Assembly: GCA_030589605.1 (NCBI GenBank)
Contig: JAUUVJ010000285.1
Span: 1 to 5,881, forward strand
Direction of reading: 5' to 3'
DNA from: Candidatus Hodarchaeota archaeon
GTDB taxonomy: Archaea > Asgardarchaeota > Heimdallarchaeia > Hodarchaeales > Hodarchaeaceae
Length of the DNA: 5,881 bases
Below are positions 1 through 5,623 of the stretch, one piece after another; position 1 is the first letter of the stretch, and each line of letters starts with the position of its first letter. The position numbers and the translations under genes were made by a program. Under the pieces are notes generated by a model. The model was given only the letters and a program-made list of their open reading frames with translations, made no database searches and was not told the origin of the DNA.

Positions 1-58
1 AAAATTCATCACGGAGTTCTGTTTCGTAATTCTGAAGGTGAGGAATATACGTACTCAT
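1..58 (-). CDS. N-terminus of a gene running off the left edge; possibly AMP-forming acyl-CoA synthetase
   Basis: Reading the minus strand from the ATG at 58-56 gives an open frame of 19 codons to the window edge, beginning MSTYIPHLQNYETEL and continuing RDEF. A short leader followed by Y-x-x-x-L-R-x-E-F resembles the extreme N-terminus of medium-chain acyl-CoA synthetases of the AMP-binding (ANL) superfamily, where it is followed by a W-x-I-P segment. That continuation lies outside the window, so the family call is tentative. No convincing SD precedes the ATG. A palindromic AT-rich box at 82-91 is centred about 28 bases upstream, which fits a leaderless transcript starting at or next to the ATG. 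The gene is divergent from the solenoid gene at 247. The opposite strand also has a short open frame here, so even the strand is not certain. Confidence 0.45.
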   Translation of the reverse strand, partial: MSTYIPHLQNYETELRDEF

Positions 59-81
59 TGTTTTAACGACGCCTTATCACA

Positions 82-91
82 GTAAATTTAC
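82..91 (-). promoter_or_regulatory. Candidate TATA box for the left-edge minus-strand gene
   Basis: GTAAATTTAC is a perfect 10-base palindrome centred about 28 bases upstream of the ATG at 58. That is the spacing expected between an archaeal TATA box and the start of a leaderless transcript. Seen: the palindrome and its spacing. Inferred: the promoter role. As a palindrome it could bind TBP in either direction, but no plus-strand gene starts at a matching distance. Confidence 0.4.
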
Positions 92-192
92 TTTTCATTT
101 GTTCAAAACAGAAAAATGAGATTAGTATAATCAAAGGTCTGGAAAGAAAAACTTTTAATAATTTTCTTTTAGGATTCTTCCGAATTAGGAAT

Positions 193-208
193 ATTTAATT
201 ATTTAATT
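193..208 (+). promoter_or_regulatory. Tandem ATTTAATT repeat, candidate TATA region for the solenoid gene
   Basis: The octamer ATTTAATT occurs twice in immediate succession, at 193-200 and 201-208. A start 25-27 bases downstream of the second copy would fall near 230, leaving a leader of about 15-30 bases before the GTG codons at 247 and 259. Just downstream lie the palindrome GAATATTC (215-222) and a 6-base inverted repeat TTCAAT/ATTGAA (220-225 and 233-238, 7-base loop). Any of these could bind a regulator, though short palindromes are common in AT-rich DNA. Confidence 0.35.
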
Positions 209-246
209 GTAAAAGAATATTCAATCTCAATTATTGAACTAAAAAA

Positions 247-1704
247 GTGGTCGCCTTAGTGTCAAAAAACGAGAAACTCTTTGAATTTCTACAGAAGTAT
301 GCGAAAAGCTCATCATCTACTGAAAAAGAAGCTTCAGCGCTTGCAATTGGGTTTTATCCCGACTTAGATAAAAAATTCCGGTTTAAAACATTGCAACATG
401 GAATTAAAAATCAAGATCTAAACATCAAACGTGCAGCTATTACTGCTGTTGGTTTTTCTTCTCTTCATAAAGAAAGAAAACGTGGGAAAAAGCAGAGATC
501 CATTTTAAAAAATCATCTTAATGAGCCTCTTGAAACTATCCGAATGACCACAGCTATTTCTCTAGGAGTAAGTGCACATTTTTCTGAGGATAAAAAACTC
601 CAAAAAAAAGCATTTAAAGAATTTAGGAAAAAAATCACCAGAGAAGACTATATTAAAAGGCAAGGATATGTAGTTGGCTTAGGTCTCTTATCAAAAAGTT
701 TTCCAAAAGAGGATTGCTTACCAAATGTTTTTAGATCTTACGATCGTTTACGAATGAAAAATCCAAGTATATTTTTAATCGGTTTGACACTGGTTTGTAT
801 AAATACGGATAGGGCTGAAGAAGGATTAGAATATCTGCTGAACTCTATGATTCCAGTCTTATCTACCAAAGAAAGCAGACGTATTGCTGTAATTTGTTGT
901 GCTTTTCTATTGCCATTAGTCACTGACCCTGAAAATAGGTTTAAATATCTAGAGATGCTAATTAAAGGAAATTATGAGTTTGTTTCAAAATTTGGTACTG
1001 ATTCCGCTATTGTACTAACATATTTATCCTTTCAAAACAACAAAAAACAAAAATCAAATTTTATAGAATGGTTATCAAAATTCATTGAGTTAGATAAGGA
1101 TTATGCTCTGATTTATGATATTCTCAAAGACAATAAAAAGGAAATTGATATCCTTCAAGAGCTAATAAAATCTAATACTCTAGATGTTAAGGCAGCTGGA
1201 ATTAATGCTAGCTTTTTTCTGGAATCAGAAGATTCTCTTGCGGATATTGACTCATTTATTGAGGAAGGATTGAAACAACGAGGAGCTGGATATTTTGATC
1301 GTTTTTTAATACTATTAAGAACTTTTTCCTTTTGTCTTATTAGAAAACAATATGATAGGGCTAAAGATTTCGAACCTTTTCTTCATTCGAATGATCAGAG
1401 GGTGAAACGATTTGCAGCGATCTTTTTTACATGTCTCAAGGCTCTAAAACCAGAAGAAGATGAGAGTAAATTTAATCAAATCTACTCTAACTTATCCGAA
1501 GAAGCTGATGAAAATATTCGTTGGGGCATATTAATCGGTCTTTCCATGTATAATAGTTTAGGTGAAAATATTTTCGCAGATGAAATAATCATTGGGCTAC
1601 TATTGCTTTGTTTGGGTTATATTGAAGCCAGCACCTCATTATTACTTTCTCAAGCAATGATACCTAAATTTTACAACAAAAGCAATATTTCAGATTCGAA
1701 CTGA
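247..1704 (+). CDS. HEAT/PC-repeat-like alpha-solenoid protein, function unknown
   Basis: A 485-residue, lysine- and leucine-rich, probably cytoplasmic protein with no signal peptide or catalytic motif. It is built from repeated helical units: a charged turn (D/E-x-x-I/V-R/K), then a small-residue helix, at about residues 26-39, 56-71, 93-110, 132-150, 207-224, 312-326, 382-400 and 420-436. The best-kept neighbours are 34-40 residues apart, which suits HEAT repeats. Units such as RQGYVVGLGLL (138-148) and NIRWGILIGLS (423-433) also recall proteasome/cyclosome (PC) repeats of the Rpn1/Rpn2/Apc1 type. Such solenoids are usually protein-binding scaffolds; no partner is evident here. The hydrophobic run at 446-458 could be a buried helix or a weak membrane contact. 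Start choice is uncertain: GTG at 247 is the first possible start after the in-frame stop at 235-237, and GTG at 259, giving MSKNEKLFEF, is an equally good start. Neither has an SD. The gene stands alone, divergent on its left and convergent on its right. Confidence 0.75.
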   Translation: MVALVSKNEKLFEFLQKYAKSSSSTEKEASALAIGFYPDLDKKFRFKTLQHGIKNQDLNIKRAAITAVGFSSLHKERKRGKKQRSILKNHLNEPLETIRMTTAISLGVSAHFSEDKKLQKKAFKEFRKKITREDYIKRQGYVVGLGLLSKSFPKEDCLPNVFRSYDRLRMKNPSIFLIGLTLVCINTDRAEEGLEYLLNSMIPVLSTKESRRIAVICCAFLLPLVTDPENRFKYLEMLIKGNYEFVSKFGTDSAIVLTYLSFQNNKKQKSNFIEWLSKFIELDKDYALIYDILKDNKKEIDILQELIKSNTLDVKAAGINASFFLESEDSLADIDSFIEEGLKQRGAGYFDRFLILLRTFSFCLIRKQYDRAKDFEPFLHSNDQRVKRFAAIFFTCLKALKPEEDESKFNQIYSNLSEEADENIRWGILIGLSMYNSLGENIFADEIIIGLLLLCLGYIEASTSLLLSQAMIPKFYNKSNISDSN

Positions 1705-1731
1705 AAGATCTTCAAAATTAATTAGTCTAAT

Positions 1732-1748
1732 ACAACCCCTTCGGTTGT
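1732..1748 (+). terminator. Hairpin in the convergent gap, possible terminator
   Basis: ACAACC (1732-1737) and GGTTGT (1743-1748) form a 6-base-pair stem around the loop CCTTC, 28 bases after the stop of the solenoid gene. Only a short T-rich stretch follows, with a T6 run further on at 1793-1798. It lies between convergent genes and could end transcription of the upstream one. Archaeal termination relies mainly on T-tracts, so the role is uncertain. Apart from this stem I see nothing else in the 1705-1883 gap. Confidence 0.35.
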
Positions 1749-1883
1749 TTGTATCTAATTCTATTTCGTTATCTGTCATTTCATCATCTTGATTTTTTGA
1801 AACAGAAGTAAAAATGGAGTGGATTACTGTTGATTCACCTATTTGCTATTTTATATTGATTAGTAAGAAGTTATCAAATAAAA

Positions 1884-3350
1884 TTAAATTCTCTTTCTCC
1901 ACTTATAATAGTCAACAATGTAACGGAAAGCCTGAACCATCCTTTCTGGACTCGGGAATATCGGATAGTCTTTTGATCCCAAGTATTTGAGTGCTGGAGA
2001 ATTCTCCGATGTCAAAAGCGTTGTAATCAAGATTGGTTTACCATACCTTAAAGAAAGTTCAATAATTTCGCTGAATAAATTGATTTCTGTCTTAGCTATT
2101 ATATCTAACATTTCTTTTTGATCTTCTGGGATTAAGGGCGATTGTTTTGCTAATTTTGCTAAAAATGAGAACCCTCCTACCCCTAATAATAGAATAGCTT
2201 CGACTTGAGGCATTTCTTCTAATATTATCTCAATTATATCACGGATATTATTTAGATTCAAACTGGCTACGGTATCGATTGGATTTCCTTTTGACCAATA
2301 TGGAGGAAGAATCTTATCAATTCGATTATACGCATTATCTGATAGAGGTTCAAGAGTAATGCCATGTTTAGAACAAGAATCAGCAGCCATTACACCCCAT
2401 CCACCACCTAAAGTTAGAATTACTGCTTTTCCACTTGGAAATTCATATTCTGCCCATTTAGAAAACACTAGGACTAGATCAAACATTTCTTCAAGTGTTT
2501 TTATGACAATGGCACCTGCATTTTCTAGTATATTTGTAAAGATCTTGTCATCGCCTCCAGTAATAGCTCCAGTATGCGACATTGCAGCTCGTTGGCCGTC
2601 TTTTGATCCTCCAGCTTTTAAAATCAAAATCGGGACGCTTTTTGATATCTCTTTTACTAAACGTACAAATCGTCGTGCATCTTGAATTCCCTCGACATAA
2701 AGTCCGATAACTTTTGTTTTATCATCATGTTTTCCAAAGTATTCTAGATAGTCAGACATTGATAAATCGGCCATATTGCCAGCTGAGACATATGCATTGA
2801 GTCCAATTCCTCTTTGGGCTGCTACTGATATACCAATTGTGCCAATATTTCCCGATTGAGAGACAAATGTCATATCTCCTTGGCGTAGATTAATTACAGG
2901 CCACATTACTGCTGTTAAATTCACTCTAGTCGATACAATTCCCATGCCATTAGGCCCGATGATGCGAATATCGTTTTGTCTAGCAAAAGCTACTATTCTA
3001 TCTTCTAAACCTCGTCCTTCTTCCCCTGATTCTCTAAATCCTCCAGTGATAATAACGACATGATGTACATTTCGTTTCGCAACATGTTCTAAGATTGAGA
3101 GGACAATACTTGCTTTAACAATAATGATAACAAGATCGAGATCTATTTCTTCAGGAATATCGAGAATTGTTGGATAAGCTTTATGGCCTAAAATCTCGGT
3201 TTTTCGGAGGTTTATAGGGAAGAATTGACCTTTATAGTTATTTTGAATAATATTATGACCTACAATAAATCCCCATGAACTAAGCTGATCACTTGCGCCT
3301 ACAAGAGCTATTGATTTAGGATTAAAAAATGGATCTAGATCAATTGACAT
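1884..3350 (-). CDS. acdA: ADP-forming acetate/acyl-CoA synthetase, alpha subunit
   Basis: A 488-residue cytoplasmic protein of the NDP-forming acyl-CoA synthetase family, which converts acyl-CoA, ADP and phosphate to acid, ATP and CoA and conserves energy in fermenting archaea (EC 6.2.1.13 type). The order matches the alpha subunit. A CoA-binding Rossmann domain (about 1-135) carries SIALVGAS at 13-20 and IGPNGMGI at 131-138. A succinyl-CoA-ligase-like domain (about 145-295) carries SQSGNIG at 164-170 and AAMSHTGA, whose H259 is the expected phosphohistidine. E220 in YVEG sits 39 residues before it, close to the spacing of the stabilising glutamate in succinyl-CoA synthetase. A third domain (about 305-485) carries TLGGGWGVMAAD. 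GPNGMGI and GGGWG differ from the more usual GPNCLGI and AGGPG/AGGFG forms, so acetate may not be the substrate. The ATP-grasp beta subunit is absent here. The ATG at 3350 is preceded by AGAGGA (3357-3362) at suitable spacing. Confidence 0.9.
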   Translation of the reverse strand: MSIDLDPFFNPKSIALVGASDQLSSWGFIVGHNIIQNNYKGQFFPINLRKTEILGHKAYPTILDIPEEIDLDLVIIIVKASIVLSILEHVAKRNVHHVVIITGGFRESGEEGRGLEDRIVAFARQNDIRIIGPNGMGIVSTRVNLTAVMWPVINLRQGDMTFVSQSGNIGTIGISVAAQRGIGLNAYVSAGNMADLSMSDYLEYFGKHDDKTKVIGLYVEGIQDARRFVRLVKEISKSVPILILKAGGSKDGQRAAMSHTGAITGGDDKIFTNILENAGAIVIKTLEEMFDLVLVFSKWAEYEFPSGKAVILTLGGGWGVMAADSCSKHGITLEPLSDNAYNRIDKILPPYWSKGNPIDTVASLNLNNIRDIIEIILEEMPQVEAILLLGVGGFSFLAKLAKQSPLIPEDQKEMLDIIAKTEINLFSEIIELSLRYGKPILITTLLTSENSPALKYLGSKDYPIFPSPERMVQAFRYIVDYYKWRKRI

Positions 3351-3424
3351 TTATTATCCTCTGATTGTGAGTGAATTAAATTTAAGTAACTGGAGTCAAG
3401 ACCTGACTGTATTAGTATTTTTCC

Positions 3425-3433
3425 AATAATAAA
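3425..3433 (-). promoter_or_regulatory. Candidate TATA box for the acyl-CoA synthetase gene
   Basis: Minus-strand TTTATTATT is centred near 3429, predicting a start around 3403 and a leader of about 50 bases that includes the SD at 3357-3362. A second AT-rich box, CTTAAATTTAATT on the minus strand (3374-3386), would place the start near 3354. That would exclude the SD, so the upstream box is preferred. Both are weak matches. Confidence 0.25.
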
Positions 3434-3491
3434 GTTAGAATAAATAGTTTTTTTTCAGGGAAACTATAATGTAGCTAGAATACATCTAAAA

Positions 3492-3504
3492 AGGATATAA
3501 TCCT
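3492..3504. repeat. Inverted repeat AGGAT-ATA-ATCCT in the divergent gap
   Basis: AGGAT (3492-3496) and ATCCT (3500-3504) form a perfect 5-base inverted repeat around ATA. The right arm lies within AATCCTC (3499-3505), which recurs exactly at 3603-3609 as the left arm of the SD-covering hairpin. It could be an operator or, if transcribed, an alternative pairing partner. Function unknown. Confidence 0.3.
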
Positions 3505-3515
3505 CCAAAATATTC

Positions 3516-3595
3516 ATATGTATGCAAATGAACCAAGATTCAGAGAGAGGTATGAAAAATAATAAAGATTAAATAGAATTCAACTTCATACATAT
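3516..3595. repeat. Nine-base inverted repeat flanking the 93-codon gene's promoter region
   Basis: ATATGTATG at 3516-3524 and its exact reverse complement CATACATAT at 3587-3595 are separated by 62 bases. The candidate TATA box at 3569-3576 lies between them. Paired operator half-sites or a large RNA stem are possible; chance is also possible in AT-rich DNA. Confidence 0.3.
3569..3576 (+). promoter_or_regulatory. Candidate TATA box for the small membrane-protein gene
   Basis: TTAAATAG predicts a transcript start near 3599-3601, which would put the SD-covering hairpin (3603-3620) at the very 5' end of a leader of about 30 bases. A second copy of TAAATAG at 3441-3447 could drive a longer leader starting near 3470. 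Confidence 0.35.
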
Positions 3596-3602
3596 ACTAT
3601 CC

Positions 3603-3620
3603 AATCCTCTAAGGAGGGTT
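3603..3620 (+). promoter_or_regulatory. Strong SD enclosed in a predicted hairpin
   Basis: AAGGAGGG (3611-3618) matches the SD consensus strongly, with 11 bases to the ATG at 3630. The same bases can fold: AATCCTC (3603-3609) pairs with GAGGGTT (3614-3620) through 7 base pairs, one of them G-U, around a TAAG loop. The fold would hide the core GAGGG. Seen: the SD and the complementarity. Inferred: control of translation by opening the stem. Confidence 0.5.
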
Positions 3621-3629
3621 AATAATAAA

Positions 3630-3911
3630 ATGTCAGAGAATATAACTCATAAAATTAAGGATCTTATATCTGAACATACTCAAATCGCGATTCTTATAAC
3701 ATTATTTGGCGTCGGAATAATATTGGTTGCCGTTGTAGGACCTTTTTTTGAACCTGGGATTATAGATATTACTTGGGGTCAAATACAGGGTAGGCTTGAT
3801 CCATTTGAATACTGGGTGTACATTTCTGGATATTTATTTATTGTAGCTGGGATTTTTATGGCTGGCTATTTCATTGCAGAATACCGTTTTGAGAAAAAAT
3901 ACAGCACCTAG
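3630..3911 (+). CDS. Small two-helix membrane protein, function unknown
   Basis: A 93-residue protein with two hydrophobic segments, at about residues 18-40 and 62-84, joined by a roughly 20-residue acidic and aromatic loop containing DITWGQIQGRLDPFE. The N-terminus has K8 and K10, and the C-terminus ends in a charged RFEKK segment. By the positive-inside rule both ends would be cytoplasmic and the loop outside. I do not recognise the family. The W and G residues in the loop and the glycines in the helices could support packing with a partner, but nothing here identifies one. The start is well supported by the strong SD at 3611-3618. The gene is divergent from the acyl-CoA synthetase gene and convergent with the next gene, so it is probably transcribed alone. 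Its leader hairpin suggests translational control. Confidence 0.7.
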   Translation: MSENITHKIKDLISEHTQIAILITLFGVGIILVAVVGPFFEPGIIDITWGQIQGRLDPFEYWVYISGYLFIVAGIFMAGYFIAEYRFEKKYST

Positions 3912-3940
3912 AATGAAGTAGCTAATATTTCGCATAAAGG

Positions 3941-3953
3941 TTTTAATTTTTTT
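3941..3953 (+). terminator. T-tract terminator after the small membrane-protein gene
   Basis: TTTTAATTTTTTT begins 29 bases after the stop codon at 3909-3911 and ends just before the convergent gene's stop. T-rich tracts of this kind are the usual intrinsic termination signal in archaea. No strong stem precedes it. Confidence 0.5.
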
Positions 3954-3963
3954 GCAAAAGCTA

Positions 3964-4578
3964 TCATTCATCTGTTGACTCATCTAGTTCTGGAATTATT
4001 GTGTGAGCAATGCGTTCAAAAAACTCTAATTCATCATAGTGTTCAGAAAGAGATATCCTACCGCTATTAATCTTAAAATTTAATTTACGGTTCTGGAATA
4101 AATCACTGTCATACATTTCCAAATTATACTGTTTATTTTGAGAGACACATCCATTTTGTGTGTTTAAGACTGGAGAATTCCATTGTAAAGGCTCTGAATC
4201 TAGAACTAAATATGTTTTTGGAGTAATAACTTCAAATCCTAATAACACATCATGTAAAATCCATAATGGGATCGCAATTTGTTTGTTTTCCCAGCCACCA
4301 ATTAGTGCAAGTTCAATATCTTCATGAATATCATTGTGGGAGGTGTATTTCCTGAGGATAAAACCGATTTTACACTTTAACAGAAATTCTTTCAAGAATG
4401 ACCAAAAAATCATCTTTTTATCTTGCTCATATATTTTTGGTGGGAGTTCGAGGATTACCGGTAATGATACCCCAAAATCGCTAATCTCGAACTCCACAAA
4501 CCATGTTTTATGAGGTAGGTCTAAATAATCATGAATTGAAAGTTGATTTGACTGATTATCCATTTTTGACATGTTCAT
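3964..4578 (-). CDS. Hypothetical protein of about 204 residues
   Basis: I do not recognise this protein. It appears soluble, with alternating beta-like segments (WFVEFEI, VSLPVILELP, ALIGGW, TYLVLDSE), a helical stretch KMIFWSFLKEFLLKC, and an acidic tail ending ELDESTDE. There is no signal peptide, membrane helix, metal-binding cluster or obvious catalytic motif. The pattern loosely suggests a small alpha/beta domain. Start choice: the minus-strand frame extends to a TTG at 4587, with ATG codons at 4578, 4572 and 4563. A strong TATA box at 4606-4615 predicts a transcript start near 4584, which would exclude the TTG and leave the ATG at 4578 or 4572 almost leaderless. I use 4578; GTGAT just upstream of 4572 is a weak SD-like match favouring that codon. 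The gene is divergent from the SDR gene across a short gap. Confidence 0.65.
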   Translation of the reverse strand: MNMSKMDNQSNQLSIHDYLDLPHKTWFVEFEISDFGVSLPVILELPPKIYEQDKKMIFWSFLKEFLLKCKIGFILRKYTSHNDIHEDIELALIGGWENKQIAIPLWILHDVLLGFEVITPKTYLVLDSEPLQWNSPVLNTQNGCVSQNKQYNLEMYDSDLFQNRKLNFKINSGRISLSEHYDELEFFERIAHTIIPELDESTDE

Positions 4579-4605
4579 CACTTTCAATTGTCTGTCACAC
4601 CCTTT

Positions 4606-4615
4606 TATTTATAAG
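4606..4615 (-). promoter_or_regulatory. TATA box for the hypothetical minus-strand gene
   Basis: On the minus strand this reads CTTATAAATA, a close match to the archaeal TATA consensus, centred about 26 bases upstream of position 4584. Its TTATAA core (4609-4614) is palindromic, so it could also serve the plus strand, with a start near 4638. Confidence 0.5.
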
Positions 4616-4646
4616 CACCCTAAAAAATGAAACCGGATATTGTAAA

Positions 4647-4655
4647 GATAAATTT
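4647..4655 (+). promoter_or_regulatory. Candidate TATA box for the SDR gene
   Basis: GATAAATTT predicts a start near 4677, giving a leader of about 35 bases that contains the SD AGAGGGT at 4701-4707. The match to consensus is moderate. Confidence 0.3.
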
Positions 4656-4712
4656 GTATGAAAAACTGAAAGTAGCTCTGTCAAGATTAATTCCAAAAAT
4701 AGAGGGTCATTT

Positions 4713-5501
4713 ATGGATTTAGGTTTACAAAATAAGGTAGCATTAATTGCAGCCTCGAGTACAGGCTTGGGAAAAGAAGTAGCAAAAAGATTAGCAATGG
4801 AGGGAGCAAAAGTGATAATTTGTGAAAGAGATAAGAAAAAACTTCAGAATACTGAAGAAGAAATCAAACACCTTGGTGCTGAAGTTCTTTCCATTCAGGT
4901 AGATCTAACTCACTATGAACAGGTAAAAAGTCTAGTGAAAAGTGGAATAGATCATTTTGGGAGGATTGACGTTCTTGTTACTAACTGTGGAGGGCCTCCT
5001 CCTGGTAATTTCGTTGACTTTTCTGTTGATGATTGGAAACAGGCAATAGACTTGAATTTAATGAGTACTATTTATCTTTGTAAAGAAACTATCCCAATTA
5101 TGGTGAAACAAGATGCTGGGCGCGTCATAATGATTACTAGCGTGTCTGTTAAGCAACCTATCCAAGGTTTAATTCTTTCTAATGTCACACGAGCAGGTGT
5201 TACTGGCCTAGCGAAGAGTTTAAGCAACGAATTAGGTGAAAACAATATTCTTGTTAATACAGTCTGTCCTGGATATACCAATACAGAACGAGTAGAGAGT
5301 CTAGCGGAAACTATCTCTAATAAACGAGGTGTAGAAAAAGATCAAATTATTCAGGAATGGGCTCAAATGAATGCGCTTAAACGATTAGCAACCCCTGAGG
5401 AATTTGCAAATGTTGTTGTCTTTTTAGCTTCAAATAAAGCCTCTCATATAACAGGAACTTCAATACAGATAGATGGTTGTTATGTTAAATCACTCCTGTG
5501 A
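4713..5501 (+). CDS. Atypical short-chain dehydrogenase/reductase (BKR-like SDR)
   Basis: A 262-residue, single-domain Rossmann protein of normal SDR length, probably a cytoplasmic NAD(P)H-dependent oxidoreductase. The cofactor loop reads AASSTGLG (13-20) where classical SDRs have TGxxxGxG, so the first glycine is A14. VDLT (63-66) is the usual adenine-contact region, and TNCGGPPPG (90-98) replaces the NNAG strand end. Of the catalytic N-S-Y-K tetrad, N115 and S143 are kept, but the YxxxK positions are S156 and R160 within LSNVTRAG. The later PGYTNTER (186-193) and the C-terminal ITGTSIQIDGC (246-256) are typical of the fold. From memory, a BKR-like SDR subgroup including Aeropyrum APE0912 shares these departures and the GGPPPG and VKQP features, so this is probably a real subfamily and not a decayed gene. 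Substrate unknown. The ATG at 4713 follows SD AGAGGGT (4701-4707) by five bases. Confidence 0.85.
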   Translation: MDLGLQNKVALIAASSTGLGKEVAKRLAMEGAKVIICERDKKKLQNTEEEIKHLGAEVLSIQVDLTHYEQVKSLVKSGIDHFGRIDVLVTNCGGPPPGNFVDFSVDDWKQAIDLNLMSTIYLCKETIPIMVKQDAGRVIMITSVSVKQPIQGLILSNVTRAGVTGLAKSLSNELGENNILVNTVCPGYTNTERVESLAETISNKRGVEKDQIIQEWAQMNALKRLATPEEFANVVVFLASNKASHITGTSIQIDGCYVKSLL

Positions 5502-5528
5502 TAAATACAAAATAAATACTCCTCAATG

Positions 5529-5580
5529 TATATAAAAATCTGAAAAAGAGAAGAAATCAAGTTCAATACCCTTTTATTTA
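5529..5580 (+). promoter_or_regulatory. Candidate promoter region of iorA
   Basis: Two TATA-like boxes lie in the gap after the SDR gene: TATATAAAA (5529-5537), the better sequence match, and TTTATTTA (5573-5580). They predict starts near 5558 and 5603, giving leaders of roughly 65 or 20 bases, both of which include the SD at 5609. An independent promoter suggests iorA is not simply cotranscribed with the SDR gene. The octamer ATAAATAC is also repeated at 5501-5508 and 5512-5519. Confidence 0.4.
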
Positions 5581-5608
5581 CGGATTAATTAATTATTTGA
5601 ATTCAGTT

Positions 5609-5613
5609 GAGGT
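5609..5613 (+). promoter_or_regulatory. SD supporting the TTG start of iorA
   Basis: GAGGT lies 10 bases before the TTG at 5624 and is the only SD-like match in this region. It decides the start between the TTG codons at 5597 and 5624; no in-frame ATG exists upstream. Confidence 0.5.
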
Positions 5614-5623
5614 TGAATACACT

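Noticed and set aside
1..66. Plus-strand open frame ending in TAA at 64-66, which could be the tail of a gene entering from the left.
   Set aside because: It shows no recognisable C-terminal pattern, while the opposite strand has an ATG with a well-placed TATA-like box and a family-like N-terminus. It is not fully excluded.
738..923. 61-codon minus-strand open frame inside the solenoid gene.
   Set aside because: It lies wholly within a convincing gene on the other strand, has no SD or family signal, and reads as a shadow.
2359..2685. 108-codon plus-strand open frame inside the acyl-CoA synthetase gene.
   Set aside because: It is antisense to strongly conserved domains, including the catalytic histidine region; its composition is serine- and proline-rich, as expected of a shadow frame.
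3448..3455. T8 run on the plus strand, a possible terminator.
   Set aside because: No plus-strand gene ends upstream; the neighbouring gene reads the other way from the same gap.
3518..3562. 14-codon frame starting MYANEPRF in the divergent gap, a possible leader peptide.
   Set aside because: There is no SD before it, no run of regulatory codons, and the likely transcript start lies downstream.
3552..3572. Six-codon frame at ATG 3552 preceded by GAGAGAGG.
   Set aside because: The SD-like run sits one base from the ATG, too close for use, and the product is too short to support.
5072..5281. 69-codon minus-strand open frame inside the SDR gene.
   Set aside because: It is antisense to conserved SDR segments and has no independent support.
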